DNA from: Colius striatus
Taxonomy: Eukaryota > Chordata > Aves > Coliiformes > Coliidae
Assembly (NCBI RefSeq): GCF_028858725.1
Contig: NC_084763.1
Coordinates: forward strand, 7,750,001-7,814,000
Reading direction: 5' to 3'
DNA: 64,000 nt
Part shown: piece by piece, positions 39,150-52,100 of the stretch
Numbering within the stretch: position 1 is the first letter of the stretch
Layout: the number at the start of each line of letters is the position of its first letter
Notes under the pieces: generated by a model
What the model saw: the letters and a program-made list of their open reading frames with translations, nothing else
What the model was told of the DNA's origin: nothing
Database searches by the model: none
Made by a program: the position numbers and the translations under genes

Positions 39150-40013
39150 CAGGATGAACTGATCCTCTGGTTCCAACTTGTAAACCTCACTCAAGTCAGC
39201 CAGTCAGTCAGTCACATACAACTTTCAGAGAGCATTCAAAAAACCAGGACAAGATGGGGTGATTTGTAAAAATCTTACACAAGTTTTATAAAAACGTTGT
39301 TATACATCACAAAAAGACTTTTAACAATTAAGACTCAAAAAACACTTAAAACGTGTAATACTCTTTTAAAGAAAGGTTATCTGTATTTCAATGTGTGCAG
39401 GTAAAAGTTTGTATCAAAACTTGATCAAATAGAAGACAATCTATATCTTTCATATCTATCTAATTAGAAGTATGTACACTGTCAAAAATATGGATTTGTT
39501 TAGAAGTCATCGTTCTTGCCTATAAAAATAGAAGAACCCAAAGATTCAAAGACTTCCAAATACAACAAGACAACAAGACACAACAAGTTTACAAGAGTAA
39601 CCTAAAACCATCCATTAACACCTCTTAAAATTAGAGAAACTATCTTATTTTTCTGAGTATTCCAGCTCAGAAGAACGATGATGGAAATTAACAAGGAAGA
39701 TGAAAAAGAAGACCAAGTGAAAGAACACCCCTGAGATAAGGCAGAAACATCATGACTTTTCCTTTTTCATTTCTTTGGCTTTTCGTCACTTTCAAGCTAC
39801 CACATAGGTTTGAAAAGGAATTTGTCCTCTCACAGGTTTGAACAAGCACATCACCACCACATTAAGTAATTATTTTGACACAATTAAAAGAAGTGATAAA
39901 AGCCAACAGCGTGAGCTGCTCTTTTTCTTCAAATGCTTCCAGTTTCTGACCCCACCTCTCTCTTTTACTTTTCACCAATTTTTTTAAGTCCTAAAATTAG
40001 GATGTGAAGAGGA
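39150..40013 (-). other. TRANK1: TRANK1 3' untranslated region, putative
   Basis: AT-rich sequence directly after the stop codon and before a CR1 copy. I find no AATAAA or ATTAAA on the minus strand in this stretch. The only weak candidate is TATAAA (plus-strand TTTATA at 39285-39290). The real polyadenylation site is therefore undetermined and could lie further left, beyond the CR1; a canonical AATAAA on the minus strand appears at 37178-37183. Confidence 0.45.
39195..39214 (+). repeat. (CAGT)n simple repeat
   Basis: Short run of GTCAGCCAGTCAGTCAGTCA just right of the CR1 tail. Confidence 0.8.
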
Positions 40014-40153
40014 TCAAACAGCCACCTGCATATTTTTCCTACTGAGTTTCCCAAACCTTCCTTTTTTTCGTGAGAGTTTTTTACAGACAAGCTCTTCAAA
40101 AGCCATGCATTCATCTTCCACTTCATTTTCCAAGTCTCGATCGTGCACAGAAC
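40014..40153 (-). CDS. TRANK1: TRANK1 terminal coding exon l and stop
   Basis: The acceptor ...TTTAATGTAG|GTTCTG completes a Gly codon. The exon then encodes 45 residues ending [11 protein letters not shown] and a TGA at 40014-40016. The tail is acidic (DLENEVEDE) and then very basic ([16 protein letters not shown]), which could act as a nuclear or nucleic-acid-binding tail; that is inference. The acid-then-basic pattern fits the family C-terminus. Confidence 0.92.
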
Positions 40154-43100
40154 CTACATTAAAAACAAGAAATGAATGCAGAATGGAAAACCCCAACACA
40201 CTTTTTGCCTCTTAGTAGTATGACAAGCTGTGACATTGATATTTTATGTCAGCAGTATACCTTCACGTGTGTATAATCGTGTTTAAGAAGCATTTGGCTT
40301 AATATGACAACATGCCTGAGAGCTCTGCTAAGCCACTTGCTGCACTAGTAATTAATTTTTACACTGAAAATCTGTTTCTGTTATTACTGCTTTTGACTTT
40401 TTTAAGTAGTACATTTCTCCTCTCTCAAGGTTCAGTTTCAGCAGGCAATACATTTTCTTACTGAGTTCAAGACAGGCTATAATGTTGCTTGTGAGGCTAT
40501 GAGAGCACTCCCGTGCAGTCTTACTAACTGCATCTGTCTTGGACTAAGATGAAACACGAGGCTCAATCACAATCAAATATTCCATAACAGAGTTACTTTA
40601 ATGCTTTATAGATAGTGTAATTTGTAAGCCTAATCACTTCATTGCTGCTTTTTCATGCAATTTGTGCAATCCCACCACCTAAATATGTGCTTAAACCTAC
40701 ACATACAGGTAAGTACAATGAAGTCTTAACCTTGTCCTTAGGGGTCTGTGATGCAACAGGCTGCATCAGTGTATGCTGGAACATCTTTCTTAAGAGGAAA
40801 GGGTGCAACACCTGGGGCTGTTTAGCCTGGAGAAGAGAAAGCTGAGGGTGGACACCTCATCAACACTTACAATTACCTAAAGGGTGTATGTCAGGAGGGT
40901 GAGGTGACACTTTTATCTGTACTGTCAAGTGTCAGGACAGGACAGGTTATGGAACACAAAGAGGTCCACTTAAACACAAAGCAGAATTTACTTCCTGTAA
41001 GGGTGAGGGATCCTTGGCACAGGCTGCCCAGGGAGAGTGTGCAGTCTCCTTCTCTGAAGGTTTCCAAGCCCACTTGACACCTTCCTGTGTGATGTGATTG
41101 AGGTGAACCTGCTTTAGCAGGGGATTGGACTGTTCCTCCCAAGCTTAACCATTCTATGATTCTATGTTACTTCTGATGTGAAACCAAGTGAAATAGAAGT
41201 GAAAACAAAGGAAAGCCAACCATATCTAATATTTTTTTCATTGAATTCTTAAAAATAAGCTAAGGATGAGTTTAGTTAGGAAAGTGGTTTCCAAGAACTT
41301 GGATCCACATTGCCCATAACTGCACTGCTGCAGCAGAGTTGAGAAGCACCACTGTTTTACTGGTGAAGATGAAGTTGGCTTCTCTTCTGTCTCCCCTGCC
41401 CAAGTTTCTTGAAGACTGCACTTGAAGCACTGGTGTGTGCATCTGTGTGTGCCTGTGTGCACAAACATACAGGTGCTTTATGCAGGCTGAGGTCCACTGA
41501 GGGCCAAGAGAGGAACGAGGCTTAGTCTGTTCTCACCACCTCAAAACTAGCTGTGAAGCTTATGCTCTGTTTTGAAGAGCCACTGAGGAAAGCCTGGTTA
41601 ACTCATGTTTTGCAGAGTGGCCATTTCTTGTTGCCTAGAGGGTAAGTGAACATCCACAACACTGCTGACTAGGAAACTAAAATGATGCTGAGCCCATTAC
41701 CCAACAGTATCCTCAAGAGGGCACAGAAACCTGTGTAACTTGAAAACATACCTTCTTCTCTTATCCTATGAGAGTCCACATTCTTCAGCCACTGACGAGC
41801 CTCATCAATGGTGGCAACCAATTTGTTGGCATGTTTGGTTAATATTTCTTCAGCTGAAATGGAGTAAAATGAACATCCTGTAAGAACACTGGCTGAGAGA
41901 TGGACAGCAGCTAAAAGCCAAGCACAAAACCAAGTTACACAGAGCTGTGTGGTATGATGATGCTGTAAAGCCATAAGTCAGGGTCACCAGTGATCTCATA
42001 TGCAGGCAAATTCACTATTGGGGATGAAGATTCTTGTAGGTATTACTGCCTCTTCCAATCAACATCAGTAGCACTATCAGAGAAGCTTGCCATCCTTCTG
42101 CTGTCCCTTTTAAGGTGTACCTGAAACTCCTGTAAACATTCTGGTTTAACTATTTTAGGGTATTAAAGTTCCTGGCTTTCACTATCCCTCTGAAATTGCA
42201 CAAAAAAAGAAGTAAAATATGGACCTGAGATGTTACAGCCCTGCTTAACTGCAACATTAAGAACTTGAAAAGTGCTTGTTACCAAGTCAGGGAAAAGTAA
42301 TGGAAACCACATTTGAGAGGTGGAAACTGGACCTGGCTTCTTAGGAAGAGTATAGGAACATTGCCAGAGGATGCAGGGGAAGGCTGGAGCTACTACTCCA
42401 AGGCCCAACTACTGAATGTCTTCTTTGCTTCAGTCTCTACAACCAAGGCCAGCCCTCGGGAAGCCCAGTCCAGTAAGAACGGCCAGGACAGCAGAGGACT
42501 TGCCCTGGGTGGAAGAGGAAGAGGTTAAAGACTTGTTGGCCAACCTTAAGGCTTGTAAGTCAAGGGGTCCTGATGGGAGGCATCCAAGAGTGCTGAGGGA
42601 GCTGGCTGATGTGATTGCTAAGCCTCTCTCCATCATTTTTGATGAATCATGGAGGACAGGTGAAGTGCCTGAGGACTGGAGAAAGGCCAATGTCACTCCA
42701 GTCTTCAAAAAGGGCGTTGAGAATGACCCAGGAAAATACAAGCTGGTCAGCCTCACCTCCATCCCTGGAAAGGGGATGGAACAACTCATCCTGAATGTCA
42801 ACATGGATTCACCAAGGATTCATCAATCCTGTCTGACCAATCTGATATCCTTCTATGAGTGCATAAACAGCTGGCTAGACGAGGGGAGAGCAGTGGATGT
42901 CATCTACCTTGACTTCAGCAAGGCTTTTGACACTGTCTCCCATAACATCCTCATCAGAAAGCTCAAGCAGTGTGGCTGGGACGAGTGGACAGTGAGGTGG
43001 ATCGAGAGCTGGCTGAATGACAGAGCCCAGAGGGTGGTGATCAATGGCACAGTGTTGAGTTGGAGGCCTGTGGCCAGTGGAGTTCCACAGGGATCGGTTC

Positions 43101-46100
43101 TGGGGCCAGTCTTGTTCAACATCTTCATCAGCGACCTGGGTGAGGGGACAGAGTGTACCCTCAGCAAGTTCCCTGATGGCACAAAACTGGGAGCACTGGC
43201 TGATTCCCCAGAGGCTGTGCTGCCATTCAGCGGGATCTCGACTGGCTGGAGAGTTGGGCAGAGAGGAACCTCATGAGGTTCAACAAGGACAAGGGCAGAG
43301 TCCTGCAGCTGGGAAGGAACAACCCCACGCACCAGTGCAGGCTGGGGGTCGAACTGCTGGAGAGCAGCTCTGCAGAGAGAGACCTGGGAGTGCTGGTTGG
43401 TAATAAACTAACCATGAGCCAGCAATGTGCCCTCGTGGCCAAGAAGGCCAATGGCAGCCTGGGATGCATCAAGAAGAGTGTGGGCAGCAGGTCGAGGGAA
43501 GTTCTGCTCCCTCTCTACTCTGCCCTGGTGAGGCCTCATCTGGAGTCCTGTGTCCAGTTCTGGGCTCCTCAGCTCAAGAGGGACAGGGAAGTGCTGGAGA
43601 GAGTCCAGCGCAGGGACACCAAGATGATCAGGGGACTGGAGCATCTTCCTTATGAGGAAAGGCTGCAGGAACTGGGGCTGTTTAGTCTGGAGAAGAGGAG
43701 ACTGAGACGGGACCCCATCAACATTTACAAATATCTAAAGGGTGGGTGAAACTTTTTTCTGTAGTGTCCAGTGACAGGACAAGGGGTGATGGGATGAAGC
43801 TGGAACACAAAAAGTTCTATTTAAACATAAGGAAAAACTCTTTCCCTGTTGAGGTGAGGGAGCCCTGGCACAGGCTGCCCAGGGAAGGTGTGGAGGCTCC
43901 TTCTCTGGAGGTTTCCAAACCCACCTGGACACATTCCTGTGTGATGTGATGTAGGTGGACCTGCTTTAGCAGGGGGGTTGGACTGGATGATCTCTAAAGG
44001 TCCCTTCCAACTCTACCAGAAAAATAATAAATGAATCTCAGAGGCAAATAATTTCTGTAAATATATTTGCACTCAGTGGAAGAACAAGGTAACGCTCATC
44101 AAGTAATTGTCCTAACAAGGTCAGCTATTACCTAATTAAGCCTACTACATCTATCACATTCCTCACTATCATGGTTCTTTGAGCAGAAAGCCAACTAAAT
44201 AATATGCAAAGCTTTATGGACTTGATCCATACGTAAAAGCTTTCCTCTAGGAGGAAAGATAAAGCTGACACGAGGACCACAACCTAACATTTAGTTACAA
44301 ATGTAACATAACTGGTAAGAGCTGGTGAACACACCAAATATTAGACTTTTTCACTACTGTCAGACATCACAGGTGAAGTGACAATTTGTCAGGGTTGGTG
44401 GTTTCCTACAACTAAAGCCAGTAACAATGTTTTGATTGAAGATGTCGCTTTCCCACAGCAAGTAACCCAAACAATTTCAATCCTTGGCCACTCAGCACAG
44501 AGCAATATTTTAAGTATATAGGGAAAAAAACACCCCACCAAAAATCAAATATCAAAATACATGTCTCCTAAGTACCACAATTTACTGGACTTTATAATAC
44601 CAGGGTTACCTTTGAGTGCCTGGCATTGCACAGATTTGTTCAGCTCTAGAAAAAATACAAGGGCAGACTACTTAGAGGTAACCCTAACCAAATATTCCAG
44701 GTACACCTAACACTCTCCTGCTGCATATCCAAGTTACTATGGCTGGCAGGATGAAGTAGGAAACAGTAGAAAAACTAGTAAAGATTCCCTGGTCTAATGT
44801 AACAGGCTGCTTGAAAGTCTGTGTAAATTCAGACAATATACACATCTGATGACATAGTTGAAATTCACTTTACTAAAATTCACCACTGTTCACTTTACTT
44901 GTACTATCTGATGTTATTACTTTGTGTTTGGAAGAGGCAAGAATGTACTTTATTTAAGCTCTCAGTTCCTTTTTTCCTCAGCAACCTGAAATACCTGGAA
45001 ACATCTTTTCTCTTGATCACATCAAAATCTTTAAATGGAGCCTTGTCAGGTCTAGAAGTTTGTCCACAAATGACATACTGTTTAAAAGGTCCTACCTTTA
45101 GCCCAGGATTTTTTATCATAGATTTCCTCTACTGCATCTGAAATCTTCTTAATATTCTCTTTGATTTTCCTCTGGCGTAAGTTGGGACCTTCTTTGTACG
45201 CTAAATGGTCTCGAGTGTAAGTCTCTTCTGTGATGGCCTCCACTACACCCAGCCCATCGTATATTACTGGATCAACCTTTCTTCTGAAAAAGTCAGCATA
45301 GTATTTGTAGGCAGCATTATTATTTCTGTGTTCATCCGTGTTTCTGTGCTCTACATAAGCCTTGCTGGCCACAGAAACTGCATTTCCTTCTGCAGGCGAC
45401 TTTTCTTCCCCGCAGATCTCGGTTGGTGACAGAGCTTCAGAAGTGTCTGCCTCCATGCTTTCGGACTGGCTGAAATAGTTCTCAGAGCTCTGGATAAATC
45501 TGACTCCACAGAGGTCACACTGGGTTTGGTCAATATCTGCTTTTTTGAAGACCTCTGACAAAAATCCCTCTCCTTCCATTGCAACAGTCTCAGCTTTGGA
45601 GCAGGCCTTCCTTTTCCACTTCACACACAGAGAGACAACATAGAAGACACGACGCAGCTGGCGTTGAGCAGATGCTTTCTGCTTTTGCTTCTGTTGCTTG
45701 CTGAGTGCAATGACTTCCAGGGGATCCTTTTGGTCCTCTAAGTAATGAACCCTTTCAAGGTCCTTTTCTAGCTCATCAACATATTCTGCCTCATCCAAAG
45801 AGCTCATAAACCTGTCAAGGTTTACGGGTTCATACAGGATGCCCCGTATGGATGGATGCCCCTGAGTGTAGGCAGAGTCCCACCTCCATCGACAGTCAAC
45901 CAAGTGCTCTTCGTCCCGCTCTGCCAGCAGCTCTTGTAGGCCTGCAGCAATTTCTCTTAGATGTGTAGCCTCACTCACTTGTTCCACAACCCTCAACAAT
46001 CTTTCAGGCACTTTAGAGGGAAACTCTTTGCTCATTGAATTCAGTATCACCTTGATTTCAGGGAAGTTTTGGCATAAGAGCCATCTGCATTTACAATTCT

Positions 46101-49100
46101 GCACCTGGTCAGCATTCAATAGCATCACTAAGCCTAACACTATAGTCCGCTCAGCCTCCCCTGAAGTTATGTGATCAGGATTCTCAAAAGCATCCAGAAG
46201 CACGCTGAACCTTCCATAAACTCCAGACAAAACTTCTGCTAGGTAACAGAGATGAAATCTGAAATTCTGTACAGCTATGTGTACATCCTTTGGTCTATAC
46301 TCTTGTATGATAGAAAAGGTGTCTTTCAGCTCTTTGTTACGGTGCTTGCTTCTGAACAAAAACTCCCAGTAATGAAGAAGAGCAATGTAACTCTTTGGAA
46401 AGCAGAGAGTAATGTTCTTGCAGAGGCGCATCAGGACAGTGCAACAGAGAATATACTGAAATTCCAACAGCATCACCGTATTTCCTATACTTGGAATCAA
46501 GTACCTCGTGCATTTCTTGACCAGGACGTTCATAAAACGGAAGAAAAACCTTTTACAGTTCTCTGGGTTCTTATGAACATAGAATTGCTCAAGGGAATTC
46601 TGGAGAAGTCGAATGAAGCACAAGTGCGTACTTCCTGCGTGCTCGGCGTTTTTGTCAGGTAGCAACATCCCATGCCTGCCCTCTATTCCTCTGGCCTTCC
46701 CACTTTGGCCTTTACTCTTCAAGGAGTGTTTTGCCTTTGACAAAGCAAAGTTTAGCTCTTTGTTATAATCATCCTCTTCCTTAAAAAGAAGCTTCTCAAA
46801 TTCTTCGGGATATCCCGAAGACAAGATGAAAACTTGCATGGCACTCAGCCACAAGTCGGTTGATTCTCTTCTGGCTGCAGTGCATTCATTCCTAAACTTA
46901 AAGGCAATGTACTCCTTCAGTGCTGCTCTGTAGGGTTTGGAAATCACGTTACTGAATTCCAGTATTTCTTTGCACGCCTTCGAGTTCTCAGACAGTATTC
47001 TCAAATGGAAATGGTTAGGAAAAAGCCTTTCTAGGAGGGCTTTACACCATGTGTATTTGTCAGCAGTCAAAAGGTCAAAGCTTTTGCACTGATTCAGTAG
47101 CTCTTTGGGGAAAGCATGTGTTGCTTCTAACAGCAGGCCGTTTATTGCCACCAGATGCATTTTACACTGTAATACTGTGTTTGCTTCACAGCGCAACAAG
47201 GGCCTGTGGTAATTCTCACAGGTTTTACCCTCACAGTTCAAGCCAACAATGTACTTCACACAAATATCAGGGTAATGCTTGCTCAGTAACTCCTCGGTGA
47301 TAGAGCACAACCTGCTCAGCAAGTGCTGCTTCAGAGCTGACTTCACCTCCTCTGTTCTTACTGAGAAATCACCTTTTGTCTTCCTCTCTTTTAGACTTGG
47401 TTTGTCTGACAAAAACTTGAGAATGGGTTCAGCTTCATTTTGAGACACCTGACAACTGTCGCCTGTTGGGACAATCCCAAAATAGGCAAAGCACGACTTC
47501 ACCATGTCTTTCTCTGCATTGGTGGCTGCTTTCTTCAAACCCCTAACCAAACTCAGAAGAGCCATTAAGCCACGTGTTGCCATGAAAAGGACGGGGACGC
47601 AGCTCGGAGTGCTGCAGCAGGACAACGCAAAGAGAGCTTCCACCGCGCCAGCTGCGTGGTTGAGGGACAGGAACTGACAGTACGCGTCGCTCAGCTTTTT
47701 GAAGTCTCCCTTCAGAACTCCCTGCAGAAACACAGCCTCAGCAATGCCAGCCTTCTGCTCCGTTTGCTCACAAAGCCTCAGGGCTTCTCTCAAGATGACC
47801 TCCATGTCCGCCAGCTCCGACTCGGAACGGCGACTCACACCGGCGCGCGCCGCGGCGAGCAGACACGCCGCGCGGAACTCTTTCACAGCTGTGAGGCTGG
47901 CTGCTTCCAGAGCAAACCCGTGTTGTTTCATCAGCTTGGCAGCTTCTTCCTCCCGCCCTTCCCTCTTCAGTAAGTCTGCCGTTTGGCGCAAGCAGCCCTG
48001 AGACTTCAGAAACTCCAGCTGATCCTCTATATCGAGCTTCGAGAGGACTCGCATCATTTCCTCGCTCCTGTTCATGCTCAAGTACTTTGCAGCTGCTTCC
48101 AAGTACAACTGATTTGCTGTACACGAGAGCCTGGAAGCCACTTGTCCTTTCACGTTTAACATCTCTTCGTATCTGAAATGATTGAGATACCAACTTACTA
48201 CCACAGATGACTAACGCAGGCAAAACCAGAAAACCCCACCGCATTGTTATAAAGCCCCAAACCATTAAACACATAGCTGCCCCCCAGAAGATCTTCCTGC
48301 AAAAAGGCCAACTGTCATGCAAAAAACAATCATCTTAAACCATCTACAGAAGGAATTTAGTTACAACATATGGCGAAGCAAGATCATTTTAGTCTGGAGC
48401 AGAGGAGACTGAGGGAGACCCTCATTAATATTTACAAATATCTCAATGGTGGGTGTCAGGAGGTTGAGGCAGCACTTTCTTCTATTGTATCTAGCAACAG
48501 GACAAGGAGCAATGGGATGAAGCTGGAACACAAAAAGTTCCACTTAAACATAAGGAGAAACTATTTCCCTGTTGAGGTGAGGGAGCCCTGGCACAGGCTG
48601 CCCAGGGAGGGTGTGGAGTCTCCCTCCTTGGAGGTCTTCAAGACCCGCCTGGACACGTTCCTGTGTGACCTGATCTAGGTGACCCTGCTTCTGCAGAGGG
48701 GTTGCACTGGATGATCTCTAAAGGTCCCTTCCAAACACCACCACTCTGTGATTCCATGATTAAAACTTTACTGTTACAAACAAGATCCCAAGGTTTTACA
48801 GCCTTAGTGAATCCCTCTCCATGCTGCCAAATCACTGTACAAATTCTTTTAAATCACATTTTGCCAGTGACAATCTTCTGTTTGTTAAAATAAGCCTCGA
48901 TATGGCAGGGTTGTTTACATTAATAGAAGCCAGAAGGAAATCAATGCAAATTTCAGTAAATTCTCCACAGGCCATTACAGACAATATCCTGTAAAATTTA
49001 CATAAACCCATCAGTTTAGAGAACTCTTTCAATTGTATCACATATCTACATACCCTTCACTGCTTATTGAGTGCCTGAGCACGGTACATGGTTGCATCTT

Positions 49101-52100
49101 TAAAGTATGCACTTTAAAACACTTGGTTATACCATTTTATGATTATTGGCTGATGTGAAATTATCGAGATACCCCCTAAGCCAGCCTTGCAAAAGTTTTC
49201 TCTCCTGCATGCTGAGAATGAGTAATTTTTTCCTGATGGGTGAGTAAATTATCATTAGCCTTTCATTATCATCTTTTTCATGATAAACGTGGGAGTGCAG
49301 ATTTTTGTACCTTTGCTGATTAATTTGCATGAATGTTTTGGGGAGGCTCGTTTTAAAAAAATCGTTGGTTGGTGAAGTGACTTCAATGCTTGAACTTTCT
49401 GATCAAACGATCTCTGCATATTAAACGAGCTTTAATCATTAAAAAAAAGCCAGTTGCCATTATTGAAGGTATAGCACAAAGGATTTCAGTGAAGGAGAAT
49501 AACTGTACGCCTTGCTAGAATTCTAATTGGTGCATATATTCTTCAAGTCATTGATCAGTTTGGGTGTTAAGGAGAAGTGTGACCAATAAATGAACTGTTT
49601 ATGCAAAAATGGGCTAATGAGATCACAGGGATGGTGCCAGATGCAAAGCTCTGTCAAAGATACCAGTTTAATCATTTTATCAAACACAGTGCGAGGCAGT
49701 TCTTCGCTTCCCTGAGCCAGCGTAGGGGAGATGGTATGGAAAAGTCCATCTGCCCGTAAGGGGTGATGGGATGAAGCTGGAACACAAAAAGTTCCATTTA
49801 AACACAAGGAAAAACTATTTCACTGTTTCAGTGAGGGAGCCCTGGCACAGGCTGCCCAGAGGGGTTGTGGAGGCTCCTTCCTTGGAGGTCTTCAAGACCC
49901 GCCTGGACACGTTCCTGTGAGACCTGATCTAGGTGAACCTGCTTCTGCAGTGGCGTTGGACTGGATGATCTCTAAAGCTCCCTTCCAACCCCTACCATTC
50001 TATGATTCTATGATCTCAGAGAACAATAATCTGCTCACTTATGTTACTATTCTTTGCTCTTAAGTTAGAGATTTTGAGGGACAAATAGCTCCTTTGCCAC
50101 AACGACTGCTGCATCATACACCATACATCTAATAGTTATACTCCTACTTAAATTAATGACTAAGTGGCTAAATCCATTACTATTTCATTCTTAAAAGAGA
50201 AGTATTTAATACTTCTGTTAAATGTTTCTGGCATATTTACCATAAGAAGCCAGTTTAGAGGATTGGCTGAAGGAGAACTGGCATGAGTAGTAACATATAC
50301 CAGAAGAAATTCCCAGGAAAACGGAGCTTGTCAGTGGCATCATTACCCAAGTCAGAATTCTGACAATGTTCATTTAACTCCCTGCAAAACAAAGTCACCA
50401 GCCAAAACTCTTGTGAAAACTCTATGGCAAGACAGCTGTATTACACTGAATTTGGAAGTAGAAAAGACAATAACAGTCCAACACTATCTTGGGAGACATA
50501 CCTTTCAACTGCCTTTGCCGCTTCTTCGTAGAGCTCCTCCTGACAATACATTTTAACTGCCAGATCAAACTCCCCACTTTGCTCATAACATTCAGATGCT
50601 TCTTTGTAGCACTGGCTTTTCTGATAGTAAACTGCAGCATCTTTCATCTGCAATGCAGAAGGCAGTAGTAAAACAGTCAAAACTACATGAATAGGATAAA
50701 TTTGGTAATTCCACCACCTAGGTGTCTCAGAGGCACACTTTAATAAAATGTAACTGAAGGATCTAAATATAATCAAATACCTGTGAAAGTCACCATCAAT
50801 AAAACCAAAACTTCTAATTATTTGTGTCCAAAAAACTAGAATGTAAAATTAAAAAGTATCACATGGGATTTCCAGAGTATGTTTTTATTCACCCAGCTCT
50901 GCCTGTTGTTAAAAACCACCACAGACACATCAACAAATTAGAACACAGACACAGAATGAGAACTCTAACCTTGTTTCTTGAACTTTAAATATTTGGGTAC
51001 AATGACTTTACATTCTTTTAGTGGAAATGCACTGCAAATAAAAGTGTTAAGTATCTTCACACACTTAGAGAATTATTGTTAGTACATTACTTAACCCTTG
51101 GAAGTTTCAAGGTTCCATTTAGATAGCTGTAAATCATTGATGTTTCAGTATCATCAGAGTACTGAATGAAGCAACAGCTGAAGTTTCATGAAATCAGTCA
51201 TTAATTGACTTACAACTGAACAGCAAAAATGACTGATGGTGACATTTGAGGAAAGTCAAAGAAATAAACCTAGACTGCATAATTGCATCATTGTCATCTT
51301 CATTCATCTTCTGGCTATTCGGTGACAAATGCTCCCTCCTCTTGAATGGCCCAGCTTAAAGAGCTGTTCTAGTTGCAGCTACTAACATGTCACAGAGAAT
51401 TATGAGTAATATGAAGGGGAAGAAAAAAAAGCTGTAGGAAAGTGAAACTGACAAAGAGAGGCTAATTGAGAGGACCAAATACCTTTCCTAACTTTTTACA
51501 CAGCTCTGCACAAAGCCGGAACTCCTTTGACTGAAACAGACATTTTAGCGATAGCTCTGGTTCTCCACATTCCAAGTAAGTTTTAGCCAAAGTCATATAT
51601 TCCATCTTTTTTTCCCTGTAAAAAGTAAGAGAAAATTACCACTTATACTCAAATTTAGTTTAGAATCACAGGATCCAACCAACACTGACATCATGTGTTC
51701 TTCTTCATATGTATCCTGGATATTACTTTAGAATTAGTTTCTGAGCTGACACTGTTCTGTCCAGAGGTCCATTCCAGAAACTCAACTCTTCTGGCAGTAA
51801 ATAGATTTTTATAACAAAAAAAAATCTGAATCTTTTATTTTCTAGATGAATGCTGCTTCTCTGCAGACAGGGACCTGGGAGTTCTGGTTGACAGTACACT
51901 AACCATGAGCCAGCAATGTGCCCTCGTGGCCAAGAAGGCCAATGGCATCTTGGGATGCATCAAGAAGAGTGTGGCCAGCAGGTCAAGGGAGGTTCTGCTC
52001 CCGTTCTACTCTGCCCTGGTGAGGCCTCATCTGGAGTCCTGTGTCCAGTTCTGGGCTCCTCAGTTCAACGGGGACAGAGAAGTGCTGGTGGAGAGTCCAG

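Noticed and set aside
47768..48322. 184-codon minus-strand frame overlapping TRANK1 exon j
   Set aside because: It is a shadow of the true exon in another frame; the exon frame carries the recognised family sequence.
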